A DNA stretch of 64,000 nucleotides from assembly GCF_000620645.1 (NCBI RefSeq), contig NZ_JIAV01000015.1, forward strand, positions 409,528-473,527, given 5' to 3'. Positions 19,591 to 33,109 of this stretch are shown here, piece after piece. The notes under the pieces were generated by a model. It did no database searches and was not told the DNA's origin. It saw only the letters and a program-made list of their open reading frames with translations. The translations under genes and the position numbers were made by a program. Source of the DNA: Nocardioides sp. URHA0032. Its GTDB lineage: Bacteria > Actinomycetota > Actinomycetes > Propionibacteriales > Nocardioidaceae. Every line of letters begins with the position of its first letter. Positions within the stretch are counted from its first letter, which is position 1.

Positions 19591-20748
19591 ATGCTCGCCC
19601 ACCGTCTCGACGGCATCCCGCCGACGATCTTCTCGGCGATGTCCGCGCTGGCCGTCCGGACCCAGTCGGTCAACCTGGGCCAGGGGTTCCCGGACGTCGA
19701 CGGCCCGCCCGAGGTGATCGCCCGCGCGGTGCACGCGCTGGAGAGCGGGCTCAACCAGTACGCACCGGGCGCCGGCGTGCCCGCGCTCCGCCAGGCGATC
19801 GCCCGCCACCAGCTGCGCCACTACGGGATCGAGCTCGACCCGGACAGCCAGGTCGTCGTCACCACCGGTTGCACCGAGGCGATCGCGGCCGCGCTCCTCG
19901 GCCTCGTGAACGAGGGCGACGAGGTGGTCGTGCTCGAGCCGTACTACGACTCCTACACCGCGATGATCCAGATGGCGGGCGGCGTACGGCGCCCCGTCAC
20001 GCTGCGGGCGCCACACTTCCGGCTCGACGTGGACGAGCTGCGCGCGGCGGTCACCCCGCGGACCCGGTTCGTGCTGCTGAACACCCCGCACAACCCGACC
20101 GGCACCGTGCTGACGCGCGAGGAGCTGCAGGCCGTCGCCGACGTCGCGCGCGAGCACGACCTGGTGGTGATCACCGACGAGGTCTACGAGCACTTGGTCT
20201 TCGACGACGGCGAGCACGTCCCGATAGCGACCCTGCCCGGGATGTTCGAGCGGACGCTGACCCTGTCGAGCGCGGGCAAGTCCTACTCCTTCACCGGCTG
20301 GAAGGTCGGCTGGGCGACCGGGCCGGCCGAGCTGGTGAGTGCCGTGCTTGCCGCCAAGCAGTGGCTGACGTTCACCTCCGGCTCGCCGCTCCAGCCGGCC
20401 GTGGCGTTCGCTCTCGACGAGGAGCCCGACTTCCCGGCCGCGCTCGCGGCCGACCTGCAGGCCAAGCGGGACCTGCTCTGCGCGGGGCTCGCCGACGTCG
20501 GCCTCGACGTGCGGGTGCCCGAGGGCACCTACTTCGCCACCACCGACATCTCGCACCTCGGCTGGGACGACGGCACGGCGTTCTGCCTCGCGCTACCCGA
20601 GCGGGCAGGCGTCGTCGCGATCCCGACCCGCGGGTTCTACGACTCCGACGCCGGCCGACATCTGGTGCGCTGGGCGTTCTGCAAGGAGCGCTCGGTGATC
20701 GAGGAGGGGCTCAGCCGGCTGGCGGCCGCGGACCTGGCGGCCGGCTGA
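19591..20748 (+). CDS. Class I/II PLP aminotransferase
   Basis: A 385-residue fold type I aminotransferase. It shows VNLGQGFPDVDGPP, the NTPHNPTGTVL motif with the PLP-contact Asn, the Asp of VVITDEVYEHL, and the Schiff-base Lys in TLSSAGKSYSFTGWKVGWATGP. The Q-G-F-P-D and 'SFTGWKVGW' signatures match the kynurenine/glutamine transaminase K and DapC-like N-succinyldiaminopimelate aminotransferase subgroup. I cannot fix the substrate. ATG 19591 is the start. Its 3' end overlaps the membrane protein gene by 38 bp. Confidence 0.88.
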   Translation: MLAHRLDGIPPTIFSAMSALAVRTQSVNLGQGFPDVDGPPEVIARAVHALESGLNQYAPGAGVPALRQAIARHQLRHYGIELDPDSQVVVTTGCTEAIAAALLGLVNEGDEVVVLEPYYDSYTAMIQMAGGVRRPVTLRAPHFRLDVDELRAAVTPRTRFVLLNTPHNPTGTVLTREELQAVADVAREHDLVVITDEVYEHLVFDDGEHVPIATLPGMFERTLTLSSAGKSYSFTGWKVGWATGPAELVSAVLAAKQWLTFTSGSPLQPAVAFALDEEPDFPAALAADLQAKRDLLCAGLADVGLDVRVPEGTYFATTDISHLGWDDGTAFCLALPERAGVVAIPTRGFYDSDAGRHLVRWAFCKERSVIEEGLSRLAAADLAAG

Positions 20749-21697
20749 ACCACGCCCGGGCCTCCGGGCGCAGCAGGAGGGCGAGGGTCACCACGCTGGC
20801 GACCAGCGTCAGCGCGAGGAGGAACGCGCCGATCGCCGTACCGATCAGGGACAGCGCGGCCGCGGTGGCCGTCGAGACGATGAGCACGACGCGCGCCCAC
20901 TCGGTGCGCCGGAGCACCAGGACCGCCAGGACCGCGGCCGAGGCGCACCACAGCACGATCCCCGCGATCATCGCGAAGGTGACGCCGACGAGCAGGTCGT
21001 CGGACACGCCCTGGGTCGCGAGCTCCGGGTTCTGCCGGTGCACCTCGTCGAGCAGCGTGTCCGGCTCCAGCGCGAGCAGCACACCGGTGGCGATCATCCC
21101 GAGCGCGGTGAACCCGGTGGCGATCCAGGTCAGCGTGCACGCGACGGTCACGCCGGCCGGCCGCGGCTGCGCCGGCGCCGTAGGCACCGGGACGCCCGCC
21201 CGGGGCTGCGCCGTTGCCGGCACGGAGGCCGCGGCCGGTACGGCGGCCGCCTGACGGGTCACCCCGTCGAACCAGTCCCGGGCCGGCTGCAGCCACAGCA
21301 TCACCGCCGAGGCCGCCACCAGCGACGACACGAAGCCGCCGGTCACCATGCCCGTGAAGAACAGCGGGACCGCGAGCACCGTGAGGCCGAGCCGGGCGCT
21401 GCGGCTGCGCCGGAGCACCTGGTAGCCGAGGATCGCCGCCGCGGTCGCGCACCCCGCCGCCACCATCGCGAGGGTCCGGATCGCCGACAGCACCCCGTCG
21501 ACGCCGACCCCGAGGTCGCTGCCCGGCGGCTCGGCGAGGAACTTCTCGACCGACTGCCGGGTGTCGAGCGTGTGCAGGCCGGCGAGCCGGTCGAAGACCA
21601 GCAGCACGACGAAGGCGGAGCCGACCATCGTCAGCCACGCGACCAAGGTGACCTGGCGCGGGCGGCTGTTCGGGGTCGGCTCGCTCACGGGTCCCAT
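20711..21697 (-). CDS. Multi-pass membrane protein of unknown function
   Basis: A 328-residue protein with about eight hydrophobic helices in two halves: residues about 15-170 and 185-310, separated by an Ala/Pro/Val-rich linker (about 150-185). I see no enzymatic motif. The halves look similarly arranged (helix near the start, soluble loop, then three helices), but their sequences do not align obviously. ATG 21697 (MGPVSEPTPN); GTG 21688 is possible. It overlaps the aminotransferase convergently and lies upstream of the clpB terminator palindrome. Confidence 0.6.
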   Translation of the reverse strand: MGPVSEPTPNSRPRQVTLVAWLTMVGSAFVVLLVFDRLAGLHTLDTRQSVEKFLAEPPGSDLGVGVDGVLSAIRTLAMVAAGCATAAAILGYQVLRRSRSARLGLTVLAVPLFFTGMVTGGFVSSLVAASAVMLWLQPARDWFDGVTRQAAAVPAAASVPATAQPRAGVPVPTAPAQPRPAGVTVACTLTWIATGFTALGMIATGVLLALEPDTLLDEVHRQNPELATQGVSDDLLVGVTFAMIAGIVLWCASAAVLAVLVLRRTEWARVVLIVSTATAAALSLIGTAIGAFLLALTLVASVVTLALLLRPEARAWFSRPPGPRPPAG

Positions 21698-21702
21698 TGC
21701 AT

Positions 21703-21718
21703 CACGGGCGCGCCCGTG
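21703..21718 (-). terminator. Perfect palindrome after clpB
   Basis: CACGGGCGCGCCCGTG is a 16-base perfect palindrome starting 25 bp beyond the clpB stop, in the 46-bp gap before the next same-strand gene. It can form a 6-bp GC stem with a GCGC loop. There is no U-run, as is common for actinobacterial terminators. It could instead be an operator for the membrane-protein gene that starts at 21697. Confidence 0.45.
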
Positions 21719-21743
21719 GGACGCACTCGCCGACGGGTCGTGG

Positions 21744-24338
<2,595 letters not shown>

Positions 24339-24409
24339 GGGTGTCATTCTCCTGCGCGATGGTCGGCTCGGACACCACCGGTGCCCGACACCTGGTTCAA
24401 CGGATCCAA

Positions 24410-24432
24410 AGTTGAGTCTGTTCCACTCAACT
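24410..24432. promoter_or_regulatory. HAIR element (HspR operator) upstream of clpB
   Basis: AGTTGAGT (24410-24417), 7 bases, ACTCAACT (24425-24432): exact inverted arms matching the HspR-associated inverted repeat (known form CTTGAGT-N7-ACTCAAG) except the outermost base. The arms are identical to those upstream of dnaK. The site lies between clpB (minus) and a small plus-strand ORF at 24489, so it could act on both directions. Confidence 0.9.
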
Positions 24433-24488
24433 CTGAGAATTTTCGTGTCCTGCCGCCCCCGGAGTCCGCCGAGCCCTAGTCTCGGCCC

Positions 24489-24593
24489 ATGCTGGCCCAC
24501 GGGGTGCACGCCGCCCTGGTGATGGCCGGCCTGGCCGGGCTCGGGCCACTGCTGGCGCCGACCCTCGCCCTCCACCGACGCCCCGCGGCATGA
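24489..24593 (+). CDS. Putative 34-residue membrane peptide coupled to the receiver-ATPase gene
   Basis: ATG 24489 opens a 34-codon frame whose TGA overlaps the ATG of the next gene (ATGA at 24590-24593). The product is almost one hydrophobic helix (VHAALVMAGLAGLGPLLAPTL, one residue over the core) ending in a basic tail (LHRRPAA). This would be a single membrane segment with cytoplasmic C terminus. There is no strong ribosome binding site. It starts 57 bp from the HAIR element. Coding is supported by the coupling and composition only; it could instead be a leader that sets translation of the downstream gene. Confidence 0.45.
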   Translation: MLAHGVHAALVMAGLAGLGPLLAPTLALHRRPAA

Positions 24594-25438
24594 CGGCGCC
24601 GCGCGTGGTGCTGGTCGACGACACCGAGGACCTGCGCCTGCTGATGCGGATCGCGCTGCGGCGCGCCGGCTACGAGGTCGTGGGCGAGGCGGGCGACGGT
24701 GCCGCCGGCATCGAGGTGGCCCGGACGGAGCTGCCCGACCTGGTGGTGCTCGACCTGTCGATGCCGGTGATGGACGGGCTCGAGGCGCTGCCGCACATCC
24801 GGGCGGCGCTCCCCGACGCCACCATCGTCGTGATGTCGGGCTTCGGCTCGGCCCAGATGGGCGAGAAGGCGATCGCCGGTGGCGCAGACGGCTACCTCCA
24901 GAAGGGCGCGCCGCTGGCATCGGTCGTCGCGTACCTGGGCGCGGCGATGGACCGGCGCGGAGGGGTCACCACCGAGCTGCTCACCACGGCCCAGGTCCGG
25001 CACGGCACGCTGACGCCCCAGCTCCGCGACGTGCGGCCCGCCGACGTCGTCGTCGCAGTGCTCGCCGGGCGGTACGACGCCGGGGTCGAGGTCACCGACG
25101 AGCGGCTGGTGCACGCCGACCCGCTCCGGTTGGAGCAGATGCTCAACAACCTGCTGTCCAACGCGCGCAAGTACGGCCGCCCGCCCGTCGACGTCCGGGT
25201 CCGGCCCGCCGGACCGTGCGTCGCGATCGACGTGGCCGACCACGGCGACGGCGTACCGGAGCACTTCCGGGACCGGCTGTTCCAGGAGTTCGAGCGTGCC
25301 GACACCAGCACGGTCACCGGCGCCGGCCTCGGCCTGCACGTCGTCCGCACGCTCGCCGAGGCCCAGGGCGGCACCGCGACGTACGCCCCCGGACCCGCCG
25401 GCGGCGCGGTGTTCACGATCGAGCTGCCGGCGGTCTGA
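24590..25438 (+). CDS. Receiver domain fused to a histidine-kinase ATPase, without a normal His-box domain
   Basis: 282 residues. Residues 1-120 are a complete response-regulator receiver: acidic pair D10/D11, phospho-acceptor D55 in VVLDLSMPVMDG, S83 and K105. Residues about 170-282 are a GHKL ATPase: N box NNLLSNARKYG (186-196), G1 DHGDGVP, G2 GAGLGLHVV. Between them lie only ~45 residues (PQLRDVRPADVVVAV) that match the end of a HisKA domain; the H-E/D phosphoacceptor helix is absent and the lone H138 has no such context. It could be a phosphatase or allosteric ATPase, or a decayed hybrid kinase. ATG 24590 overlaps the small upstream frame. Confidence 0.75.
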   Translation: MTAPRVVLVDDTEDLRLLMRIALRRAGYEVVGEAGDGAAGIEVARTELPDLVVLDLSMPVMDGLEALPHIRAALPDATIVVMSGFGSAQMGEKAIAGGADGYLQKGAPLASVVAYLGAAMDRRGGVTTELLTTAQVRHGTLTPQLRDVRPADVVVAVLAGRYDAGVEVTDERLVHADPLRLEQMLNNLLSNARKYGRPPVDVRVRPAGPCVAIDVADHGDGVPEHFRDRLFQEFERADTSTVTGAGLGLHVVRTLAEAQGGTATYAPGPAGGAVFTIELPAV

Positions 25439-25492
25439 GCTCGTCGCGGCCCCGGGTCTCTGTCCCACGCCTCTGTCCCGCGCCCGAACGAC

Positions 25493-25924
25493 TCAGCGGT
25501 TGCGGCGCCAGACCACCACGGACTGACCGGGGACGGGGGTGTGCAGCACCGGCAGCTTGTTCGCGGGCCCGTCGGTACGCCGCGTCGCGAGCGCCTGGCG
25601 CAGCGCCTCGCGGGTCGCGTCGAGCTCGGCGACGAGCTCCTCGTTGCGCGCCGCCAGCGCGAGGACCCGGTTCTGCAGGTCGAGGATCCGGCGGACCCCC
25701 TCGATGCCGATGCCCGCGGAGGTGAGCTCGGAGATCTGGCGCAGCAGGTCGATGTCACGCGGGGAGTAGCGGCGACCGCCACCCCCGGTGCGCCCGGGGG
25801 TGATCAGGCCCATCCGCTCGTAGGTGCGCAGCGTCTGCGGGTGCAGCCCGCTGAGCTCCGCGGCGACGCTGATCACGAAGACCGCGGCGTCGGGGCCCGG
25901 CGGCTCGAACGGGTTGCTCGGCAC
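25493..25924 (-). CDS. hspR: Heat-shock repressor HspR (MerR family)
   Basis: A 143-residue DNA-binding repressor of dnaK and clpB. The MerR-type N terminus VFVISVAAELSGLHPQTLRTYERMGLITPGRT...GGRRYSPRDIDLLRQI is the HspR hallmark (A-E-L-S-G-x-H-x-Q-T-L-R-x-Y-E), followed by a coiled coil at about residues 72-110. It is the last gene of dnaK-grpE-dnaJ-hspR, 4 bp after dnaJ. Two HAIR operators with identical arms (24410, 29641) flank the block. In Streptomyces HspR uses DnaK as co-repressor, giving feedback control. Confidence 0.95.
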   Translation of the reverse strand: MPSNPFEPPGPDAAVFVISVAAELSGLHPQTLRTYERMGLITPGRTGGGGRRYSPRDIDLLRQISELTSAGIGIEGVRRILDLQNRVLALAARNEELVAELDATREALRQALATRRTDGPANKLPVLHTPVPGQSVVVWRRNR

Positions 25925-25928
25925 GGCG

Positions 25929-27101
<1,173 letters not shown>

Positions 27102-27149
27102 CGCGCACCTCCCTCCCCGTTCCTGGCTGTCTCTGTCACGGTTGCTTCG

Positions 27150-27709
27150 TTACTCGCTGCTGGCCGGATCGACCACGAGGACCTGCGCGGCGCGTACGAC
27201 GCGTTCGCCGATCCGGTAGCCGGCCTTCGCGATCACCTTGCAGGTCGTCACCTCGACCTCGGGGTCCTCGCCGATGTGGCTGAGGGCCTCGTGGATCGTG
27301 GGGTCGAACGCGTCGCCCGGTTCGCCGAACTTCGTGAGCCCGACCCGCTCGACGGTGCGCTCGAGCTGGTCGGCGACCGCCTGGAAACCGGGGTCGAGGT
27401 CGCCGTGCTCGCGGGCCCGGTCGACGGTGTCGAGGACCTCGACGATCGGGGCGAGCGCGGCGTACGTCGCGTTCTCCTTGACCAGCTCGCGGTCCCGCTC
27501 GACCCGGCGCTTGTAGTTGACGAACTCCGCCTGGAGCCGCTGGAGGTCGTCGGTCCGCTCCGCCAGTGCCCGGGCGGTGCGCGCCAGCTCGTCCTCGGGC
27601 TCCGGCTCCGGCTCGGGCTCGGGCTCGAGGGCCGGCTCCCCGGCCTGAGGAGCAGGGGTCTCCTGCTCCTCGGGCTCGGGGATCAGCTGCTCGTCCTGGA
27701 ACGGCTCGG

Positions 27710-27713
<4 letters not shown>
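27150..27713 (-). CDS. grpE: Nucleotide exchange factor GrpE
   Basis: A 187-residue dimeric exchange factor releasing ADP from DnaK. An acidic, low-complexity N terminus (repeats of E-P-E-P, about residues 15-45) leads to a long coiled coil ([28 protein letters not shown], abridged here as two parts of one helix) and the C-terminal beta domain with [14 protein letters not shown] and [19 protein letters not shown] 27713 overlaps the dnaK stop (GTGA), so translation is coupled. Confidence 0.95.
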
Positions 27714-29560
<1,847 letters not shown>

Positions 29561-29640
29561 GGTGCTACCTCCGGGGAAATTGGGTCTGCGCTCTGTGGTC
29601 CGGAGCCATCGTGCCGCTCTGCCGGCCCTGGCTCCAAACT

Positions 29641-29663
29641 AGTTGAGTCCGATCGACTCAACT
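29641..29663. promoter_or_regulatory. HAIR element (HspR operator) upstream of dnaK
   Basis: AGTTGAGT (29641-29648), 7 bases, ACTCAACT (29656-29663): exact inverted arms identical to the clpB site. A further half-site ACTCAAC lies 19 bp away at 29675-29681. The position upstream of dnaK fits HspR autoregulation of the operon that encodes it. Confidence 0.92.
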
Positions 29664-29709
29664 TCTATCACTCGACTCAACGCAGCCCGGCGGCGGGGTT
29701 GTTCCCGGA

Positions 29710-30132
29710 TCAGCCGACGAACTTCGCGACCAGCGGTTCGCGGACCAGGCCGGGCACCTCGGCCAGCGGGAACCACCGCGCCTCGTCGGTCGTGCCGCCC
29801 ACCTCGGCGGCGAGGTCCCCGCCGGTGACGGTGCCCTCGTAGACGACCCGCACGTTCTTCTGGAAGCGGTCCCCGGCCGGGACGTACCGGCGCTCCGGCG
29901 GCGTCACGCGGGTGTCGACGCCGAGCAGCCGGCCGAGCACGACGTCGTACCCCGTCTCCTCGCGGACCTCACGGACCGCACCGTCCTCGAGCGCCTCGTG
30001 CAGCTCCACGCCGCCGCCCGGCAGCGTCCAGGTCGGGACCTCGGGCTCGTTCCAGAGCGCGAGCAGCACGAGGCCGTCGCGGACGATCACGGCGTACGCG
30101 CCGAGGCGGGTGTCGTAGTCGGTGAACTCCAT
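29710..30132 (-). CDS. Nudix hydrolase
   Basis: A 140-residue hydrolase of nucleoside-diphosphate-linked substrates. The Nudix box reads GGVELHEALEDGAVREVREETGY, split as G-x5-E-x7-R-E-V-R-E-E-T-G. The N terminus AYAVIVRDGLVLLALWNEPEVPTWTLPGGG is typical of MutT/NUDT-like enzymes. ATG 30132 (MEFTDYDTRLG) is chosen; longer frames are antisense to the aldo-keto reductase. Substrate unknown. It diverges from the reductase gene (39-bp gap). Confidence 0.9.
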   Translation of the reverse strand: MEFTDYDTRLGAYAVIVRDGLVLLALWNEPEVPTWTLPGGGVELHEALEDGAVREVREETGYDVVLGRLLGVDTRVTPPERRYVPAGDRFQKNVRVVYEGTVTGGDLAAEVGGTTDEARWFPLAEVPGLVREPLVAKFVG

Positions 30133-30171
30133 GCGGGAATGATCCGGCCCCCGAATGGTGATTGCACAGGT

Positions 30172-31017
30172 ATGACCGTCCCGACCATCGCCCTGAACAA
30201 CCAGACGACCATCCCCCAGCTCGGCTTCGGGGTCTTCCAGGTCCCGCCCGAGGAGACCGCCGAGGTGACCGGGCAGGCGCTCGAGGTGGGCTACCGGCAC
30301 ATCGACACCGCGCAGATGTACGGGAACGAGGCCGGCGTGGGCGAGGCCCTCCGGAGCTCGGGCCTGCCGCGGGAGGACCTCTACGTCACCAGCAAGCTCA
30401 ACAACGGCTTCCACGAGCCGGACGACGCGCGTCGCTCCTTCGACGAGACGCTCACCAGGCTGGGACTCGACCGGATCGACCTGTTCCTCATCCACTGGCC
30501 GCTGCCGACCCGGTACGGCGGGGACTTCGTCTCCACGTGGCGCGCGCTCGCGGAGTTCGTGGAGGACGGGAGGGCGACCTCGATCGGCGTCTCCAACTTC
30601 CAGCCCGACCACCTGGATCGGATCGTCGACGAGACCGGCGTCGTCCCGGCCGTCAACCAGATCGAGGTGCACCCGTACTTCGGCAACGAGGCGGTCCGCG
30701 CCGCCTCCGCGAAGCTGGGCATCGCCGTCGAGGCGTGGTCGCCGATCGCCCAGGGCGCTGTCCTCGACGACGAGGTGATCACCGGGATCGCCGCCGCGCA
30801 CGGGCGGACCCCGTCGCAGGTGACGCTGCGCTGGCACGTCCAGCGCGGCGACATCGTGTTCCCGAAGACGACCCATGTCGAGCGGATGCGAGAGAACTTC
30901 GAGATCTTCGACTTCTCGCTCACCGCCGACGAGATGGCCGCCATCACCGCGCTCGACCGGGGCGAGGACGGCCGGCGTGGGCCGAACCCGGACACCATGG
31001 ACTGGATCCCCGAGTGA
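30172..31017 (+). CDS. Aldo/keto reductase
   Basis: A 281-residue NADPH-dependent carbonyl reductase (TIM barrel) of the 2,5-diketo-gluconate reductase-like group. The catalytic tetrad is visible: Asp in YRHIDTAQMYGNE, Tyr in the same block, Lys in LYVTSKLNN and His in FLIHWPLP. The cofactor end is FPKTTHVERMRENFEIFDFSL. ATG 30172. Convergent with MarR (27-bp gap). Confidence 0.93.
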   Translation: MTVPTIALNNQTTIPQLGFGVFQVPPEETAEVTGQALEVGYRHIDTAQMYGNEAGVGEALRSSGLPREDLYVTSKLNNGFHEPDDARRSFDETLTRLGLDRIDLFLIHWPLPTRYGGDFVSTWRALAEFVEDGRATSIGVSNFQPDHLDRIVDETGVVPAVNQIEVHPYFGNEAVRAASAKLGIAVEAWSPIAQGAVLDDEVITGIAAAHGRTPSQVTLRWHVQRGDIVFPKTTHVERMRENFEIFDFSLTADEMAAITALDRGEDGRRGPNPDTMDWIPE

Positions 31018-31044
31018 TCGCCGCCCCGCTCGTACAGCCAGCGG

Positions 31045-31554
31045 TCAGGCGTCGAGCGCGCGGCCCCACTTCTCCAGGAGGTGGGCGAGCCGGGCCCTCT
31101 CCAGCTCGTCCAGCAGGCCGACCAGACGGTGCTCGTTGGCCAGGTGGGCGTCGAACGCGCGATCGATGAGGTCCCGTCCGGCGTCGGTCAGCGCGACCAC
31201 CCGGCCCCGGTGGTCGCGGTCGCTGACCCGGCGGGTCACCCACCCCTGCTCGACGCAGCGGTCCACCCGCTTGGTGACCGCCCCCGAGGACACCATCGTC
31301 CAGCGGGCCAGGTCGCTGGGCGCCAGCTCGTACGGCGCGCCCGCCCGGCGGAGCGTCGCGAGCACGTCGAACTCGCCCTCGCCGAGGCCGTACTCGCCGT
31401 ACACCGCGACCAGCTCCTCGGTCAGCCGCCCGGCCAGTCGGTGCAGCCGGCCGATCACGCCCTGCGGGGAGACGTCCAGGTCCGGGCGCTCCCGGTGCCA
31501 CTGAGCCATGATCCGGCCGACGTGATCGAGGTCGCGCTCCTCGCCTGCTGCCAT
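31045..31554 (-). CDS. MarR-family transcriptional regulator
   Basis: A 169-residue winged-helix dimer. The wHTH core is LGEGEFDVLATLRRAGAPYELAPSDLARWTMVSSGAVTKRVDRCVEQGWVTRRVSDRDHRGRVVALTDAGR (described here by its pieces): recognition helix SSGAVTKRVDRC and wing DRDHRGR. ATG 31554 (MAAGEERDLDHVG). It faces an EamA transporter gene across a 30-bp AT-rich gap, so it probably represses that gene and itself in response to a small ligand. Confidence 0.9.
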   Translation of the reverse strand: MAAGEERDLDHVGRIMAQWHRERPDLDVSPQGVIGRLHRLAGRLTEELVAVYGEYGLGEGEFDVLATLRRAGAPYELAPSDLARWTMVSSGAVTKRVDRCVEQGWVTRRVSDRDHRGRVVALTDAGRDLIDRAFDAHLANEHRLVGLLDELERARLAHLLEKWGRALDA

Positions 31555-31584
31555 GGCTGGAATATATCTCACTCGGAAACTATT
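31555..31584. promoter_or_regulatory. AT-rich shared promoter between marR and the EamA gene
   Basis: The 30-bp gap between the two divergent ATGs is strikingly AT-rich (AATATATCTCACTC and AAACTATT) against GC-rich surroundings. It is the only place for both promoters and the expected MarR operator. I see no clean dyad. Confidence 0.4.
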
Positions 31585-32616
31585 ATGTCTTCCGTGGAAA
31601 CCGGCTGGCGCACGCTGAGCCTTGCCGCCCTCGCCCCGATCGCGTGGGGATCGGGCTACTACGTCACCGAGACGTTCCTCCCGCCGGACCGACCGCTGTT
31701 CGGCGCGATGGTCCGGGCGCTGCCGTTCGGACTCCTCCTGCTGGCCTTCCGGCCCCGGCTCCCGCACGGCATCTGGTGGTGGCGCGCGCTGGTCCTCGGC
31801 ACGCTCAACATCGGGGCGTTCTTCGCGCTGATCTTCGTGGCGGCGTACCGCCTGCCCGGCGGCATGGCCGCCACGCTGACCGCCACCGCACCGATCATGG
31901 TCATGCTGATCGCCTGGGCCCTGGTGCGCGAGCGGCCCCAGGTCGCCTCGCTCGCGGGTGCCGCGGTCGGCGCCGTCGGCGTCGCGCTGCTGGTGCTGCG
32001 CGCGGACTTCACGGTCGACCCGGTCGGCGTCGCCGCGTCGTTCGGCGCCGTCGCCATGTCCTCGCTCGGCTTCGTCCTCGTGAAGCGCTGGACGCCACCG
32101 GTCGACCTGCTCACCTTCACCGCCTGGCAGCTGGTCGCCGGCGGGCTGGTGCTGCTGCCGATCGCGCTGATCGTCGAGGGCGCCCCGCCGCCGCTGGACG
32201 TCTCCGCCGCGGGCGGGTTCCTCTACCTCGGCCTCGCCGCGACGATCCTGGCGTACGTCGTGTGGTTCCGCGGCCTGCGCAGGCTGCCGGCGGCGGCCGT
32301 CTCACTGGTCGGCCTGCTCAACCCGGTCTCCGGCACGATCATCGGCATCGCACTCGCGGGCGAGGCGTTCGGCGCCACCCAGGCGCTCGGCATGCTGCTG
32401 GTCCTCGGCGGCATCGTCGCCGGCCAGCCGGCGGTCATCTCGAAGCTCCGCCGCACCCCTCGGGCGTCAGCCGATCGTCACCCGGATCTCGTTGGACTGG
32501 AGTCCGCTGTCGGAGTCGACGACGCGGAACCGGTTGGGTCCCGGCTGGCTGGTCTGCACGGGGATCTGGAACGCCTCGCCGCTCACGGAGCCGGTCGCCG
32601 GGAAGTCCTGCCATGA
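31585..32616 (+). CDS. EamA/DMT-family transporter with an unusual C-terminal tail
   Basis: 343 residues. Ten membrane helices in two EamA repeats fill residues about 10-290, beginning LSLAALAPIAWGSGYYVTE and ending VSLVGLLNPVSGTIIGIALAGEAFG and LGMLLVLGGIVAGQPAVI. This family exports metabolites or drugs. ATG 31585. The last ~50 residues (from about ASADRHPDL) are soluble, unlike the family, and lie antisense to the next gene for 150 bp. A lost stop codon would explain this. Confidence 0.85.
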   Translation: MSSVETGWRTLSLAALAPIAWGSGYYVTETFLPPDRPLFGAMVRALPFGLLLLAFRPRLPHGIWWWRALVLGTLNIGAFFALIFVAAYRLPGGMAATLTATAPIMVMLIAWALVRERPQVASLAGAAVGAVGVALLVLRADFTVDPVGVAASFGAVAMSSLGFVLVKRWTPPVDLLTFTAWQLVAGGLVLLPIALIVEGAPPPLDVSAAGGFLYLGLAATILAYVVWFRGLRRLPAAAVSLVGLLNPVSGTIIGIALAGEAFGATQALGMLLVLGGIVAGQPAVISKLRRTPRASADRHPDLVGLESAVGVDDAEPVGSRLAGLHGDLERLAAHGAGRREVLP

Positions 32617-33042
32617 CCCGTCCTGGAACCGCTGCACCGTGAGGATCGCGCCCTCGCCGCCGGGGTAGACGCCGGTCAGGTTGAACTGCTCCATCGGTGC
32701 CGCCTGCGTCGTGGACGACGACAGCGAGATCTGCTTGCGCGAGGACTTCGTCGCGGTCGGCTTGTTGCTCGGGGTGCTCGAGGCGGTGGACGACGACTCG
32801 TCCTCCGGAGCGAGCGTGATCTGCGGGGCGGTCTCGCTCGGCGTCTTCTGCGGCCTCGGCAGGTACATCGACCGTCCGCCACTCGAGCTGCCGCTGTCGC
32901 TCCCACCGTCCAGGCCGAGCACCTTGGTGCCGGCCAGCACGACGAGCCCGAGGATCAACCCGACGGCGACCGTGACCCCGATGAGGGCAGCCAGACCTGC
33001 GGCGATCGGGTGCTCGGGACCCTCGGGCAGCTGCTCGGACAT
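32467..33042 (-). CDS. Membrane-anchored extracytoplasmic protein
   Basis: 191 residues of unknown function. The N terminus (about 1-12) is acidic and cytoplasmic, followed by one long membrane helix (about 13-42, IAAGLAALIGVTVAVGLILG and on). A Ser/Thr/Pro-rich linker (about 47-110, SSSTAS, SRKQISLSSS) leads to a C-terminal ~80-residue beta-type domain (FNLTGVYPGGEGAILTVQRF, FRVVDSDSGLQSNEIRVTI) resembling an Ig-like or bacterial SH3-like fold. ATG 33042. Its 3' end lies under the EamA tail. Confidence 0.7.
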   Translation of the reverse strand: MSEQLPEGPEHPIAAGLAALIGVTVAVGLILGLVVLAGTKVLGLDGGSDSGSSSGGRSMYLPRPQKTPSETAPQITLAPEDESSSTASSTPSNKPTATKSSRKQISLSSSTTQAAPMEQFNLTGVYPGGEGAILTVQRFQDGSWQDFPATGSVSGEAFQIPVQTSQPGPNRFRVVDSDSGLQSNEIRVTIG

Positions 33043-33109
33043 GGGCCCATTGTTGCTCAGCGCGGCGTCAGCACCACGACGGGGATCTCGCGCTCGGTCC
33101 ACCCCGTGC

